A stretch of DNA of 64,000 bases, from assembly GCA_023974075.1 (NCBI GenBank), contig CM043808.1, positions 21,452,824-21,516,823 of the forward strand, in the 5' to 3' direction. Every line of letters starts with the position of its first letter. Positions within the stretch are counted from its first letter, which is position 1. This document shows, in pieces, positions 21,632 through 35,454 of the stretch. The notes under the pieces were generated by a model that saw only the letters and a list, made by a program, of their open reading frames with translations, did no database searches and had not been told where the DNA came from. The DNA is from Chaenocephalus aceratus (Eukaryota; Chordata; Actinopteri; Perciformes; Channichthyidae). The position numbers and the translations under genes were made by a program.

Positions 21632-24600
21632 AATTCAATTCAATTCAAAACCTTTATTTATCCAGGTAAAATCCCATTGAGATCAATGATCTCTTTTTTC
21701 AAGGGAGACCTGCAGCAGTAGGTTCCACAAGAAGACATAAAAACATAAACAACAGAACAACAAAAGGACATCATACAGCAAAATGTACAGAGATTACAAT
21801 TTACATATTTAACCACATGTACAGGTACCAACAGCATCTGATTTTGTAGCATCCAACCGAGCTTTAAAAACATGTAGTGGTACTAGCTTGGTAATTTTCC
21901 ATTCTTTTTGCAGACTGTTCCATGTTAGTGGAGCTGCACATCTAAAAGCTTTCTTCCCTAAGACAGTCCTAGCACTTGGCACATTTAATAAAACCACAGC
22001 ATGCGATCTCAGGCAATAAGTACTTTCAATTCGCAGAGAGATCAGGGAGCAGATATAAGATGGTAGTTTATCCAACATGGCTTTGTAAATGAAAAAGTAC
22101 CAGTGACTGAGCCTCCGTACAGTAAGTGATGGCAAAACCGCCTTGGTATACAGGGTACAGTGATGCGTAAGTGCTTTACAATTTGTCAACAATCTCAGTG
22201 CACTGTGATACGCAGCATCTAACTTGCTTAGGTAATTGGCAGGTGCATTCATATATAACAAATCACCATAGTCCAGCACAGGTAAAAAGGTCACAGTGAC
22301 TAGCCTTTTCCTGGCCTCAAGCGAGAAACAGGATTTGTTTCTGAAAAAGAACCCTAGCCTAACCCTCAGTTTTTTAAGCAGGTTATTGACATGAAGTTTA
22401 AAAGAGACAATCATCAAGCCAGATACCAAGGTATTTGTAACAGGCAACAACTTCAAGTTTTGTTCCTTGCGTAGTTACAATATCTAAAACAGGCTCTGGT
22501 GTCTTTTTTGCTTTTGAAAAGAGCATTACCTCGGTTTTATCCACATTTAAAATAAGCTTTAATTCAGAGAGCTGAGTCTGAATAGTGTTAAAAACAGCCT
22601 GTAATTTAACAACAGCCTCTTTAATGGAGGGACCTGCACCATACATCACAGTATCATCCGCATAAAAATGTAAAGTAGCTTCATCCACATTATCACCTAC
22701 GCTGTTAATATATATGGAGAATAAAAGTGGTCCTAAAACAGAACCTTGTGGTACACCATTAGAAATGTTTAACCACTCAGAGACAGTCCATCAAAATGAA
22801 CACATTGGGACCTTTCAGAGAGGTAGTTCACAAACCACCCCACTGCATGGCTGGATATGCCAATACTGAGTAGCCTCTGCTTTAAGATGCGATGATCAAC
22901 GGTGTCAAACGCTTTGGAAAGGTCAATAAACAGAGCTGCACAACTCTGCTTATTATCTAAAATACTAGTAATGTCATTTACCACTTTCATTGTCGCAGTG
23001 AAGGTGCTGTGTTTCTTTCTGAATCCTGACTGATGTTTAGACAGGATATCATTTATACATAAAAAACTCCTTTACTTGTTCACTCACAAGTCGTTCGAGC
23101 ACCTTAGCCAGAACTGACAATTTAGAGATTGGCCTATAGTTATTTAAAATAGTTGCCTCCCCTCCTTTCAGTAAAGGCAAGACATAAGCAGACTTCCATA
23201 CTTTGGAATTGTATTTGTGCTGAGGGAGAGGTTTAAAAAGAGAAGTAAGAGGTGGAGCAATAAAATCTGCAGCTATCTTTATAAAGAAAGGTTCTAAGTT
23301 GTCCGGGCCAGCCGGTTTCCTAGGATCTAACTTGGATAATGCTTCATGAACAATACCAATAGTTAAAGGAGAGTAAAACTGAAAGGGTTTTCCAGACCAC
23401 ATTGTTCAGAGTCAAGGATTGGAGCGTTCACAGAAGCAGAAGTACAGTCAGTGACAGAATCAAACAGAGAGCCACAAGACACAAAATGCTTATTAAAGCA
23501 ATTTAGCATAGTAGCCCTGTCTGATATAATGCCAGATGCTGTGGTGAGGCACAGAGGTAGCTCATTTGGGATATCACCAGTGGAAATCGATTTATGGCTT
23601 TCCAAAATTTCCTAGGATTATTCAGGTTTTCTGTGGTAACTGACAAATAGTACTTTGATTTAGCACTTTTTATTTGAGATGTGGAGCTATTTCTTAGCTG
23701 CCTAAAACGTAGCCATTCTACCTCTGAGCCTGATTTCCTAGCCTTAGCCCAAGCATTATTTCTCTCATGAAGTAGAGACTGGACAGCTTAGCAGAAAACC
23801 AGGGATTGTTTCGTCCCTTCACTCTAAATGTACGCAGGGGTGCATGTCTATCTATAATTTTCATAAAACCAAGATAAAAATAAGGACCATGCAGTTTCTA
23901 CATCAGCACACAGATTGATTTTTACCCCAATCAAAATCAAACAGATCATGTACAAAACCCTGCTCCACAAAGTGTTTTTTGTCTCTCTTTGTGATGATAC
24001 GTGGTTTAACCTTTTGGACCTTAGTGTCCCTAATTGTGGCTACAACACAGTGGTCACTCACATCATTAGCAAATACTCCCACAGATGAGTATTTATGTGG
24101 AACATTTGTTAAAATTAGATCAATTAAGGAGGATTTATTTGGAGACTTAATATTTGGGCGAGTAGGACTGTCTATAATCTGGGTAAAATTCAAAGAGGTA
24201 CACAGGTTTTTAAAATCCTCTGACACAGAAGTTAACCAGTCCCAATTAAAATCACCAAGCAGCACTATTTCCTTGTAGGAAAGTTGTGATAAACAGTTTG
24301 CCAAAGACGATAAAGAGTCCTTGACAGCCGAGGGGGCCCTGTAGCAGCCCACCACCATGAGCTGTTGACCCTTTGTTACCCTCAATATTCACGGCTAAAA
24401 TTCTAGCTGTTTTACTAACAGATTTGGAAAACCATATTAGTTACACAAAACTTATTTTTCACATAAATGGCAATGCCACCACCTTTTTTAGGCCGGTCAG
24501 TACGATATACACTGTAACCATTTATGTAAATGTCAGAGGCCAAAATGGATTTATCTAGTCACGTTTCTGATAAGACAATGACATCAGCATCAGGTCGAAC

Positions 24601-24690
24601 TCGCCCAAATACGGACAAAATCTAATTTAGGTAACAGACTACGCACATTTAAATGAATTAAACCTAGCCAGATCTAGATATAAAATCAGC
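21632..24690 (-). mobile_element. CR1/Rex-type LINE, nearly full length, degraded
   Basis: A minus-strand non-LTR retrotransposon. It starts at an endonuclease block near 24620 and ends in an (AATTG)n-type 3' tail at 21632-21650, preceded on the sense strand by CTGGATAAATAAAGG, a common ending of fish LINEs. The coding content is listed separately. It carries stops and frameshifts throughout but is nearly colinear end to end. Confidence 0.82.
21809..24600 (-). pseudogene. LINE endonuclease-reverse transcriptase (multiple breaks)
   Basis: Endonuclease: VRPDADVIVLSET near 24590, RPKKGGGIAIYV near 24480, LLGDFNWDWL near 24250, LIDLILTN near 24110, and NDVSDHCVVATI near 24060 (catalytic SDH). 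Reverse transcriptase: LNNYRPISKLSVLAKVLERL near 23130, ALFIDLSKAFDTVDHRIL near 22910 (first catalytic aspartate), [12 protein letters not shown] near 22660 (catalytic FADD-type), and [14 protein letters not shown] near 22550. The C-terminal domain has FLPVLDYGDLLYMNAPA near 22250 and LRLLTNCKALTHHC near 22180. Six or more frame changes or stops make it a pseudogene. Confidence 0.88.
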
Positions 24691-24727
24691 AGGAGTAGCT
24701 ATTTGACTAATACTGCTAGGTGGACCT

Positions 24728-25993
<1,266 letters not shown>

Positions 25994-26399
25994 TGGATTG
26001 GCTGTACATTTCCTGATAGTAATAACAATAAAAATACCAAGCACCTTTTCCTCTTAATCAACACACATACATTGTCAGCTGTTCTAGAGTCACCAGAAAA
26101 CTTCGCGAAAGTGAGTTAGAGTTTTAAAAAAACAATTCTGAAGGACCATCGTGGCGGCATGTGAGAAAGACAAACATTTTCCGAATGAATGTCCCGGACA
26201 GTGCAACCAGCAATTGTTTGTGCAACACCTCCGAAACTGTACAGGGGATGTCACTGCGGGCGGCAGAACATACCCGAATCCAGTAGATTTTTTCAGGACG
26301 ACTAGCGATTTTCTCCTTGTCGAGCACAGCCAAGAAAAAGGAACAGCCAGAAACACGACACCCCGCCATTCTCCCAGTCCAGACAACATTATCCACGCT
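25994..26399. other. Unassigned; start of a hypothetical ORF
   Basis: A plus-strand frame opens at 26151 and runs into the minisatellite, stopping at 26870. Its non-repetitive first 85 residues (MAACEKDKHFPNECPGQC...) contain several cysteines and histidines but match no family I know. Codon context and the repeat-driven continuation argue against a real gene. Confidence 0.3.
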
Positions 26400-26775
26400 G
26401 TTCCCGGAGCAAAGTGGAACCAGGCTCAGCTACAGCAGCACAGCAGAGCAGGTGGAACCAGACCTCAGCTACAGCAGCACAGCAGAGCAGAAGGTGGAAC
26501 CAGGCCCTCAGCTACGCAGCACAGCAGAGCAGAGAAGGTGGAACCAGGCCTCAGCTACAGCAGCACAGCAGAGAAGAGAGTGGGGAACCCAGGCCTCAGC
26601 TACAGCAGCACAACAGAGCGAGCAGGTGGAACAAGCCTCAACTACAGCAGCACAGCAGAGCAGAGCAGGTGGAAAAAGCCTCAACTACAGCGCACAGCAG
26701 AGCCAGAGCATGTGGAACCAGGCCTCACTTACAGCGCACAGCAGAGCAGAGCAGGTGGAACCAGGCCTCAGCTAC
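26400..26775. repeat. Minisatellite of about 41-44 bp
   Basis: About eight or nine tandem units containing GTGGAACCAGGCCTCAGCTA and CAGCAGCACAGCAGAGCAG. Unit lengths vary by 1-4 bp, so all three forward frames stay open but shift between units. Confidence 0.93.
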
Positions 26776-27162
26776 ACGCGAAAAATGTTCGAAAAGGTAT
26801 CACAATGTATTTACCAGACAATAATTGTAATCATCATCATGAACCCATCACCTTGGCAGGATATAAGTAATCTGACCCAACACTCAACACATGGTTTTAC
26901 CACACAACCTGGGATGTTTACAAGAGACCACCCAATCTTCAAACACTGAACCGGCCTGATTTCTTTATATACTATCCTGCACGTAGTTACAGATGAGGTA
27001 TGCCAAGATGCAATTTCATTCACAAAGCCACTGCATTTATTTACCTCCAACAGATGTAACAGATGTAATTGAATGCATTTCATTCAAGAATCTCACAAAA
27101 ACATTTTCAGATACTTTGACATTAAACTGGTTAACTGGGACTCAGTGGAGCTTTACTCTAAA
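26776..27162. other. No gene recognised
   Basis: AT-rich spacer between the minisatellite and a hAT-like terminus; nothing identifiable. Confidence 0.5.
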
Positions 27163-27260
27163 ACTAGGGGTGTCCAAACTTTTTTTACTGAGGGCTGTAC
27201 AGAAAAATGTACGAATGGCTGGGCCCCTCACTAGAGATGGTATATATTGTCTCATTAGTT
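27163..27260 (+). mobile_element. hAT-Charlie-like terminus
   Basis: CTAGGGGTGTCCAAACTTTT followed by TACTGAGGGCTGTACAGAAA closely resembles the conserved left end of hAT-Charlie elements in vertebrates. No matching right terminus is found within the next 2 kb, so this is an orphan end or a truncated MITE. Confidence 0.7.
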
Positions 27261-27639
27261 AAATTATAAGCTGGCAAATGTAGGCAAATTATGCTTGATA
27301 CTTGAATATGAACTTGAACTTGAACTTTCTTTCCTCCCGATTTCCATCACTCTTGTTCGTTCTCTCTGTGTCTGGTCAGATATCAATCTGTTCCACATAG
27401 CGCGCCCCCTAGAGGCCATGGAGCACTTCCGGAGTGTTTTTTTTTTGTATGTGTTTTGGGATTTGTACGTGCTTGGACTTTGCATATCGTTTGGTATTTG
27501 CAGCGTTTTTTTGTTGGGTTTGTTTTCGGGGTTTGTTGTTTGTATTTAGTTGCATCATTTCTGTAAATGCGCGTTTTTTGTTGTATTTGTTTTCAGAGTT
27601 TGTTTGTTTTCATTTCATTATTTGCAGGTGTTCCTGCTT

Positions 27640-29166
27640 AGGCTATGCCGTTGTCTCAATTCAGGGGGTGCACCCTTCGGAGTGCGCAGCCGACGCGGTC
27701 CACGGAGGACCCAGCCCACGTAGACCGGGTAGGCTGGACCGAGCGGCCTACAAAATGAGACGGTCTAGCCTACGGAGCGCTTCGTATTTACGTCACGTGA
27801 TACGGCTGTTCGGTTGCGCTGCTCCAGCAGCCTGCTAGCAAATTAGCTTACAAGCTAACTCAGCTGTAAGGATCCAGAAACTTTACTTTTTACATTTTTT
27901 GGAGATCATCGTCGGCGATGAATTAAAGGGACCATGGCCAGGTAAATAAGATGAAGCGTTTCCTTTAGCCCTCCGTAATGTACATAGTAAGTTAACAGTA
28001 AATTATAATAAGCTGATGTAATTTAATCATATTATTCAATTTAAACTAAAGTCTTAATTTTCTGACTAATAAAACAATATGTTTTTTAAATGAACAAAAG
28101 CATGTTGTATAGATGATTGTCAACAATAGTAGTGTTCTAATCTTAATAGCTGTGATTATAACAGTTTATATTCTTCCTTCTTCCCTTAACCCTGCCCAGA
28201 TGATGTCCCACTGACCCCAGGTCAGCACCTCCAGGTCCAGCAGCACCGTGCCCCCCCGCTCTGCTGAAATACACAATTAAACATTTTCTATGACCTATTC
28301 TTGTATTAATAAAATTAAACTGAAGACAGGTTAATGACCTAGAGATACCCTATTATTCCACTGCTGATGACACATGTTGTAAAATCTTTAAAACCTCAGT
28401 AAATGAAATTAACAATGTGTTTAACAATTAAAATTTAATATTGTATTTTCATTATCAAAAGTAGAGGTAAGAATATATCCATCCTCTCTCTGCAGCTTAA
28501 TGTCTTCTATTATTATAACTTTCATCATTGAGGACAGAGGAAATCAATCATGTTATTTAACATCACCAGCAGTAACACAAATATCAGCAAAAGTGGTTTA
28601 TGGAGTTGTTTATTTGTATTATATGTGCAGCAAGTATATAGAAGCAGCTGTTTGGGGAATAAAACAGACTCAAGCTATAATTTTAGATATCTATTAAAGA
28701 AAGGACACATACAAAATCAAATTCTGAAACTAAGACACAAGCTGTAGGACGCAGTAAGAAGAGGTCTGGGGGGATGAGGCTCCTGATCGCCGCTTTGCTT
28801 TCTCCAGCACCACGGGGGGTCCAGGTGGATGGAGCTCTGTCCTGATGATCCGCTGGGGTTAGGGGTCCTTCTCCAGCACCTCGGGGGTCCAGGTGGATGG
28901 AGCTCTGTTCTGATGATCCGCTGTGCACTTTTCAGATTAGGGGTCCTTCGCCAGCAGATCCATTTATCCAGAATTTTCCTAATTACAGAGAAAAACAAGA
29001 GAAAAATAAAAAAGTGAATTAATCATATTTAAACACAGTGTTGCAGAAAGTATTATTGCAAAATGTAACTCTCAGCATTTCAGACAAACAATCCCTAAAG
29101 GATCATTTAAAATGATGTACTGTTCTGGTTTTTTTTAAACTAAAGAGATGAAATGACAGTAGTCAC
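27640..29166. other. Noncoding region with one tandem duplication
   Basis: 27645-27790 begins with CTCAATTCAGGGGGTGCACC and resembles the ends of PIF/Harbinger MITEs of fish; no opposite end was found. 28800-28935 is a tandem duplication of about 70 bp (unit around GGTCCAGGTGGATGGAGCTC). I see no coding sequence that I can name. Confidence 0.4.
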
Positions 29167-29170
29167 ACGT
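29167..29170. repeat. Target-site duplication of the outer LTR element, left
   Basis: ACGT, repeated at 62802-62805. Confidence 0.85.
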
Positions 29171-30252
29171 TGAAGGAGTTTGGACTCCTTTCCTCGCGCC
29201 GTTCCTAATGAGCTTGCTTTAAAGAAGAAACACTCAAAACAACCAGGACGAGGGTTAAACAAAAATCTGTTTTAATCATAAACGGTAATAATGCAATACC
29301 ATATAATACATTACCATACGAAGCCATATCATATAGTAATGTCAGGAGTATGCCTACTCCTGGCCTTGTTCACAGGCTGCCCCGACCTCCCGGTCCGAGC
29401 GGCGCGAGAAGAGAGGAAGAAACAACACGTTGCACGTCCCAAAACCAACAAAGGGGTGGAGTTTCATTTGGGAGATACCAACACGCTGTCTCACAGGGAA
29501 TTAGCGCGGGCAGCTTTGAAAGCCACAGGTGTTGGGAAGGCCTGCAGGATGCACCTCATTAAAAATCAGGGGAAATGTCCCTCCCCATTTGCAAAGCCTA
29601 TCGATGGTTTAACCCATAAAAACATTCTTAGGGATAATCTTTACACTCAAAACAGAAATCACCATTAATTCTGCATCTTCCTTCTTCACAAATAGCTTAA
29701 AACACTCTTTTGATAAACAGGTAAAAAGTCAAAGAAAAAACTATTGTGCTCATCTACTTTTAAGAAAAAGGGAACATTGTTTCAGAAATCTATAAAAAAC
29801 CTCTCTATATTTGAGAGGAACAATTTACCTTTTGTTCCTTCAATTATTAACACACAGGAATGTATAAACCCACACATATACCATTAAAGATATGTAGATT
29901 TCCTTAAAACCTGGCCTGCCAGAGATCTAAAACAGAATATACTCTCCCCACACCAATCACCCTGTCTTGCATACCTCCACATCCCCCACAGCAATAAAAC
30001 CTAGTTTACTTTTAACAGCCCTTTGTCTACCGCCATTTTAGTCCTCACATTTATGAAAGGATAAAACAGTGAAATCACTATAAAACACAAACACAGGTAT
30101 TGCTTGAACAGTATTCACTTAACTGCTACTATTTGATAATTACCAGAGAAACTCAACAGACCTCTTTTAGTGTCTGGAAATTGCAACAAGACTTTCTGCC
30201 ATTTCACATGTAACACACTTCTTCGGTACAATATCTCACATCAATTTCCACA
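29171..30252 (-). repeat. 3' LTR of the outer element
   Basis: The paired LTR is at 61718-62801. The open frame across it (MSGVCLLLALFTG...) is present in both LTRs but matches nothing known and is probably fortuitous. An ATTAAA-type signal lies on the minus strand near 29270. Confidence 0.9.
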
Positions 30253-30268
30253 ATTCCCTCTTTTGCAC
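30253..30268 (-). other. Polypurine tract of the outer element
   Basis: On the minus strand GCAAAAGAGGGAAT immediately precedes the TG of the LTR. The same tract adjoins the LTR of the inner element at 46411, showing that the two are one family. Confidence 0.8.
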
Positions 30269-30529
30269 TCTTAAAAAAGAGTGCAACTTACACAAGGCAC
30301 TTGAACCATAACTATTGTCGCTCCTCTCCACTGTGTTCATCTCTCAACATTATATTTAGAGCCCTTTAAACATTTGAAAACAGCCCTTCATAGCAATTTC
30401 TTATGGCAGAAGGAGAGGGAGACCAAAACATGTCAAAAAGCTGAGTCCCCATACTCGTCCTCTCCCTCCGAGACATAGGCCAACAGAGGCATTTGATACG
30501 GGGGGGGAGCATCTTTTCCTTCAATGGTG
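30269..30529. other. Outer element, 3' noncoding segment
   Basis: Noncoding sequence between polypurine tract and LIM fragment. A G-rich run lies near 30500. No frame. Confidence 0.5.
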
Positions 30530-30536
30530 GAACTGA

Positions 30537-31609
30537 TTAGTCTGACACATAATGAGCGGATGCACGGCACACAACAACACCCACATGATAGTCTTTGTCC
30601 ATGGATATAACTCGAATGGTTTCATCAGACCCTTCTGAGGGCAGGATGGGCTGGTTACACGCAGCACATTTAGGCGCCAGGACCCTGTGGTAGTCTTTCA
30701 GACAGTAGATTTTATTCTCAGTGTCCACAGTGAAGGGCACTCCGTCCAGGCTCTCGTTGCAGATGCCGCAGCGGAAACAACCGAGGCGGTAAGACTTCCC
30801 CAGGGCCTGCAGGCCTGCATGTCCATGATCAGATGTCCACATGCGTTGCACTTGTCTGCAGACTGCTGGAACCCAGAGTACAGAAAGTCCTCTTCACAGA
30901 AAACCCTTCCTGCGTCATAGTAGAACGCCTTCCCTCTCAGCCTTCGACTACAGGCGCTGCAGGTGAAGCAGCTGTCACGGTAGAGGCTGCCCATAGCTTG
31001 GCAGGCCTGGCTGGCTCCATACACCGTCTTGTTGTACTTAACACACACTCCTGTTTCAGCGGAGAGTGGAGTCCCCTGTGTCGTCCTGGCTTGCCGTGTC
31101 TTTGTCCCCTCTGATCCGCTGACGGCGGCTTCTGGGCTGCCTGCTAGAGAGATGTCTTCCTTCTCCTCCGGCTCGCTGATGGCGGCTTCCGAGTCAATGC
31201 TGAATAGATTTCCTCATGATCTTCCTTCTCCGGTCCGATGATGATGCCTCCCGGGACGACTGCTGGATGGATGTCCTCCCGATCCTCCTTCCCTGGTCCG
31301 ATGATGATGCCTCCTGGGACGACTGCTGGATGGATGTCCTCGAGGTCCTTCTCTTCCAGTCTGCTGATGACAGCATCCGAGTCGACCTCCATGACGAGAG
31401 CCAGATCCGTCCTGATGTCGTCTAGGGTCCTCGCAGGTGTTTTCCCCCGCCGCACACTGGCTCCCGTGGTACCAGTTGTCCCCCTTTCCTTGTAGGCGGA
31501 CGGCATGGGATGTCCTCTGGGTCACTCGGTCGGGGCCGGAGAGCCTGGGGTTGACAGTCAGCCTCCTGCGTCTCGGGTCCCCCTTTTGGCGTCAACAACC
31601 TGTGTGGAG
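30537..31609 (-). pseudogene. Captured Ajuba/LIMD1/WTIP-type LIM gene fragment, copy 1
   Basis: On the minus strand a splice-acceptor-like CTCCACACAG at 31612-31610 opens an exon-like block. It encodes an acidic repeat region (EDIHPAVVPGGIIIGP twice in a row), LIM1 ([35 protein letters not shown]) and most of LIM2 ([39 protein letters not shown]). The family normally has three C-terminal LIM domains; LIM3 is absent because homology stops right after SMDKDYHV. An 8-bp duplication between LIM1 and LIM2 shifts the frame. One LIM1 zinc ligand is changed (CVKYNK, cysteine to tyrosine). No introns separate the LIM blocks, suggesting origin from spliced RNA. Confidence 0.85.
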
Positions 31610-31994
31610 AAATCTGATACAAATCCCTCAAGCCTACGCTCCGGGCTCTGGGGCCCTCGGCTGTTTGACCCACCAGTGCGTGGCCACTTGGAGCCTGTTG
31701 GTGGGGTGTCTTAAAACAACAGACGTCTGTGAACAGGTTTTCTAAATTACTTGTGCAGCTTCAGAATCTTAATACTTGGACTGTGCCAACTAAATAAGAA
31801 CCCCAACATCTTTAGGTAAACTAAATAACATATTTCAATAGCTCTGAATTTCTGACAAGCATCTGTGTTTATCTTTAAATGAAATCCCTGAGATCTCATT
31901 AAAAATCTAAATATGATTTGAACTGCTAATGTTTCTGGTAAAGAAACACACTAATGTTATGGATTCAAAAACAACCCAAATCACGATACTAACA

Positions 31995-32180
31995 TACCCT
32001 AGGAACCAGAGGGTACAATGGTTGGACATTTACTACCGGCCGCGGTCTGCCTAGTGCCAGGGTCCATATAACCGACCGCAATGCATAGCGGGAAGTCGGT
32101 TATATAGACATCAACAAAATAAGTGTTTAACGGTGACTAGTTTATGCGGGGAAAAGAGTGCTCAAAATCGGATTCAACTG
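31995..32180. other. Left terminal segment of the 23.7-kb insertion
   Basis: It contains two inverted repeats: TACCCT...AGGGTA at the very tip (31995-32015) and a longer pair, ATATAACCGAC against GTCGGTTATAT, at about 32067-32105. Paired arms around a spacer are what a tyrosine recombinase binds, but the role is inferred. Confidence 0.45.
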
Positions 32181-35125
32181 GCCATTTCATCCACACCTCA
32201 CGACTCCCATCAAAAGTGATTGAAATGTACAGGAATCTGTCCATTTCATCCACATTTGACGACCCGAGCAGGGTGACTTTGTTACCCAGGAATAAGTGTC
32301 TGAAAGTCGGGGAAGATTACTTTAAACACAGGGTACACATGGCTGTATTACCCAGCAATTAGTGTGTGAAAGATGGGTAAGTTTGCTGTGAATTTAAGGG
32401 AGATATGGCCCTTTCAAACACACCTCACGACTCCCATCAAAAGTGATTGAAATGTACAGGAATCTGTCCATTTCATTCACATTTGACGACCCGAGCAGGG
32501 TGACTTTGTTACCCAGGAATAAGAGTCTGAAAGTCGGGGAAGATTACTTTAAACACAGGGTACACATGGCTGTATTACCCAGCAATTAGTGTGTGAAAGA
32601 TGGGTAAGTTTGCTGTGAATTTAAGGGAGATATGGCCCTTTCAAACAGGGAGATGTACACGGCTTTATTACCCAGGAATAAGTGTCTTAAAGTCGGGGAA
32701 GATTACTTTAAATGCATGGTGCACATGGCTGTATTACCCATGAGTTAGTGTGTGAAAGCTGGGTAAGTTTGATGTGAATTTAAGGAAGATATGGCCATTT
32801 CATCCACACCTCACGACGACTCCCATTAAAAGTGATTGAAATGTACAGGAATCTGTCCATTTCAATCACATTTGACGACGCATGCAGGGTGACTTTCTTC
32901 CCCAGGAATTAGTGTCTGAAAGCTGGGTAAGATTACTTTAAACACAGGATACACATGGCTGTATTACCCAGCAATTAGTGTGTGAAAGATGGGTAAGTTT
33001 GCTGTGAATTTAAGGGAGATATGGCCCTTTCAAACAGGGAGATGTACACGGCTTTATTACCCAGGAATAAGTGTCTTAAAGTCGGGGAAGATTACTTTAA
33101 ATGCATGGTGCACATGGCTGTATTACCCATGAGTTAGTGTGTGAAAGCTGGGTAAGTTTGATGTGAATTTAAGGAAGATATGGCCATTTCATCCACACCT
33201 CACGACTCCCATCAAAAGTGATTGAAATGTACAGGAATCTGTCCATTTCATCCACATTTGACGACCCGAGCAGGGTGACTTTGTTACCCAGGAATAAGTG
33301 TCTAAAAGTCGGGGAAGATTATTTTAAACACAGGGTACACATGGCTGTATTACCCAGCAATTAGTGTGTGAAAGATGGGTAAGTTTGCTGTGAATTTAAG
33401 GGAGATATGGCCCTTTCAAACACACCTCACGACTCCCATCAAAAGTGATTGAAATGTACAGGAATCTGTACATTTCATCCACATTTGATGACCCGTCATG
33501 GGTGACTTTCTTCCCCAGGAATTAGTGTCTGAAAGCTGGGTAAGATTACTTTAAATACTGGGTACACATGGCTTCATTACCCATGAATTAGTGTGTGAAA
33601 GCTGGGTAAGTTTGATGTGAATTTAAGGAAGATATGGCCATTTCATCCACACCTGATGACTCCCATTAAAAGTGATTGAAATGTACAGGAATCTGTCCAT
33701 TTCATTCACATTTCTTACCCAGGAATTAGTGTCTGAAAGCTGGGTAAGATTACTTTAAATACTGGGTACACATGGCTTCATTACCCATGAATTAGTGTGT
33801 GAAAGCTGGGTAAGTTTGATGTGAATTTAAGGGAGATATGGTCATTTCATCCACACCTGAATACTCCCATCAAAAGTGATTGAAATGTACAGGAATCTGT
33901 CCATTTCAATCACATTTGACGACCCGAGCAGGGTGACTTTGTTACCCAGGAATAAGTGTCTGAAAGTCGGGGAAGATTACTTTAAATACAGGGTGCACAT
34001 GGCTGTATTACCCATGAATTAGTGTGTGAAAGCTGGGTAAGTTTGATGTGAATTTAAGGGAGATATGGTCATTTCATCCACACCTGAATACTCCCATCAA
34101 AAGTGATTGAAATGTACAGGAATCTGTCCATTTCAATCACATTTGACGACCCGAGCAGGGTGACTTTGTTACCCAGGAATAAGTGTCTGAAAGTCGGGGA
34201 AGATTACTTTAAATACAGGGTGCACATGGCTGTATTACCCATGAATTAGTGTGTGAAAGCTGGGTAAGTTTGATGTGAATTTAATGGAGATATGGTCATT
34301 TCATCCACACCTGAATACTCCCATCAAAAGTGATTGAAATGTACAGGAATCTGTCCATTTCAATCACATTTGACGACCTGTCCAGGGTGACTTTGTTACC
34401 CAGGAATTAGTGTCTGAAAGCTGGGTAAGATTACTTTAAATACAGGGTGCACATGGCTGTATTACCCATGAATTAGTGTGTGAAAGATGGGTAAGTTTGC
34501 TGTGAATTTAAGGAAGATATGGCCATTTCATCCACACCTGATGACTCCCATACAAAGTGATTGAAATGTACAGGAATCTGTCCATTTCAATCACATTTGA
34601 CGACCCTTCCAGGGTGACTTTGTTACCCAGGGATTAGTGTCTGAAAGATGGGTAAGATTACTTTAAATACAGGGTGCACATGGCTGTATTACCCATGAAT
34701 TAGTGTGTGAAAGATGGGTAAGTTTGATGTGAATTTAAGGAAGATATGGCCATTTCATCCACACCAGAATACTCCCATTAAAAGTGATTGAAATGTACAG
34801 GAATCTGTCCATTTCAATCACATTTGATGACCCGTCCAGGGTGACTTTCTTCCCCAGGAATTAGTGTCTGAAAGCTGGGTAAGATTACTTTAAATGCAGT
34901 GTGCACATGGCTGTATTACCCAGCAATTAGTGTGTGAAAGATGGGTAAGTTTGATGTGAATTTAAGGAAGATATGGCCATTTCATCCACACCTCACGACT
35001 CCCATACAAAGTGATTGAAATGTACAGGAATCTGTCCATTTCAATCACATTCGACGACCCCATTAGAAATGCATGAAATGGACAGGACTCTGTCCATTTC
35101 ATCCACATTTGACGACCCGTCAAGG
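32181..35125. repeat. Satellite A, left array (unit about 227 bp)
   Basis: About thirteen tandem units with internal deletions. Landmarks in each unit are GACGACCCGAGCAGGGTGAC, TTACCCAGGAATAAGTGTCT, GATGGGTAAGTTTG and GTGATTGAAATGTACAGG. The distance between the first two units is 227 bp (32258 to 32485). The same family recurs in the same orientation at 54510-55275. Confidence 0.95.
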
Positions 35126-35454
35126 GTGGCTTTCTTAACCAATATGTACACCGACAAAGCCACCTCTTCGGGGCCGCTCCCAAGACCCCCAAAACACGGA
35201 CGCAGCAGCCCAGCATCTCTCCCTGACATGAGCAAACAGGTTATTTCAGACTTCCATGAAATACCCCGGGAGAAAAGCACCTCTCTGTGGCCGCTCCCAA
35301 GACCCCCAAAAAAACGGACTAAGGAGCTCCAGGATCTCTCCCTGACATAAGTACTTCCAGAACCTCGCGCCACCTTGGGTCCCCGGGCCCCCGAACTTAA
35401 GCACTCCCCCACGGACTAAACCAAGATGATCACACCCTCAAGAATCTCGTTGCC
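35126..35454. other. Spacer between satellites A and B (left)
   Basis: It contains a diverged internal duplication (GGCCGCTCCCAAGACCCCCA at about 35172 and 35291). Part of it (CCCCGAACTTAAGCACTCCC...) matches the spacer at the right end near 55355, so the A-spacer-B block is one unit present twice. Confidence 0.7.

Noticed and set aside
26151..26870. 239-residue hypothetical protein
   Set aside because: More than half is minisatellite read in shifting frames; the unique N-terminus has no recognisable domain, so I did not call it a gene.
29291..29668. 125-residue frame repeated in both outer LTRs (also 61889-62185)
   Set aside because: Present twice only because LTRs are duplicated; no family match, overlapping alternative frame, and an LTR location.
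32181..35125. CRISPR-like array of regular repeats
   Set aside because: Units of about 227 bp are contiguous satellite monomers with no short conserved repeat alternating with unique spacers, and the genome is vertebrate.
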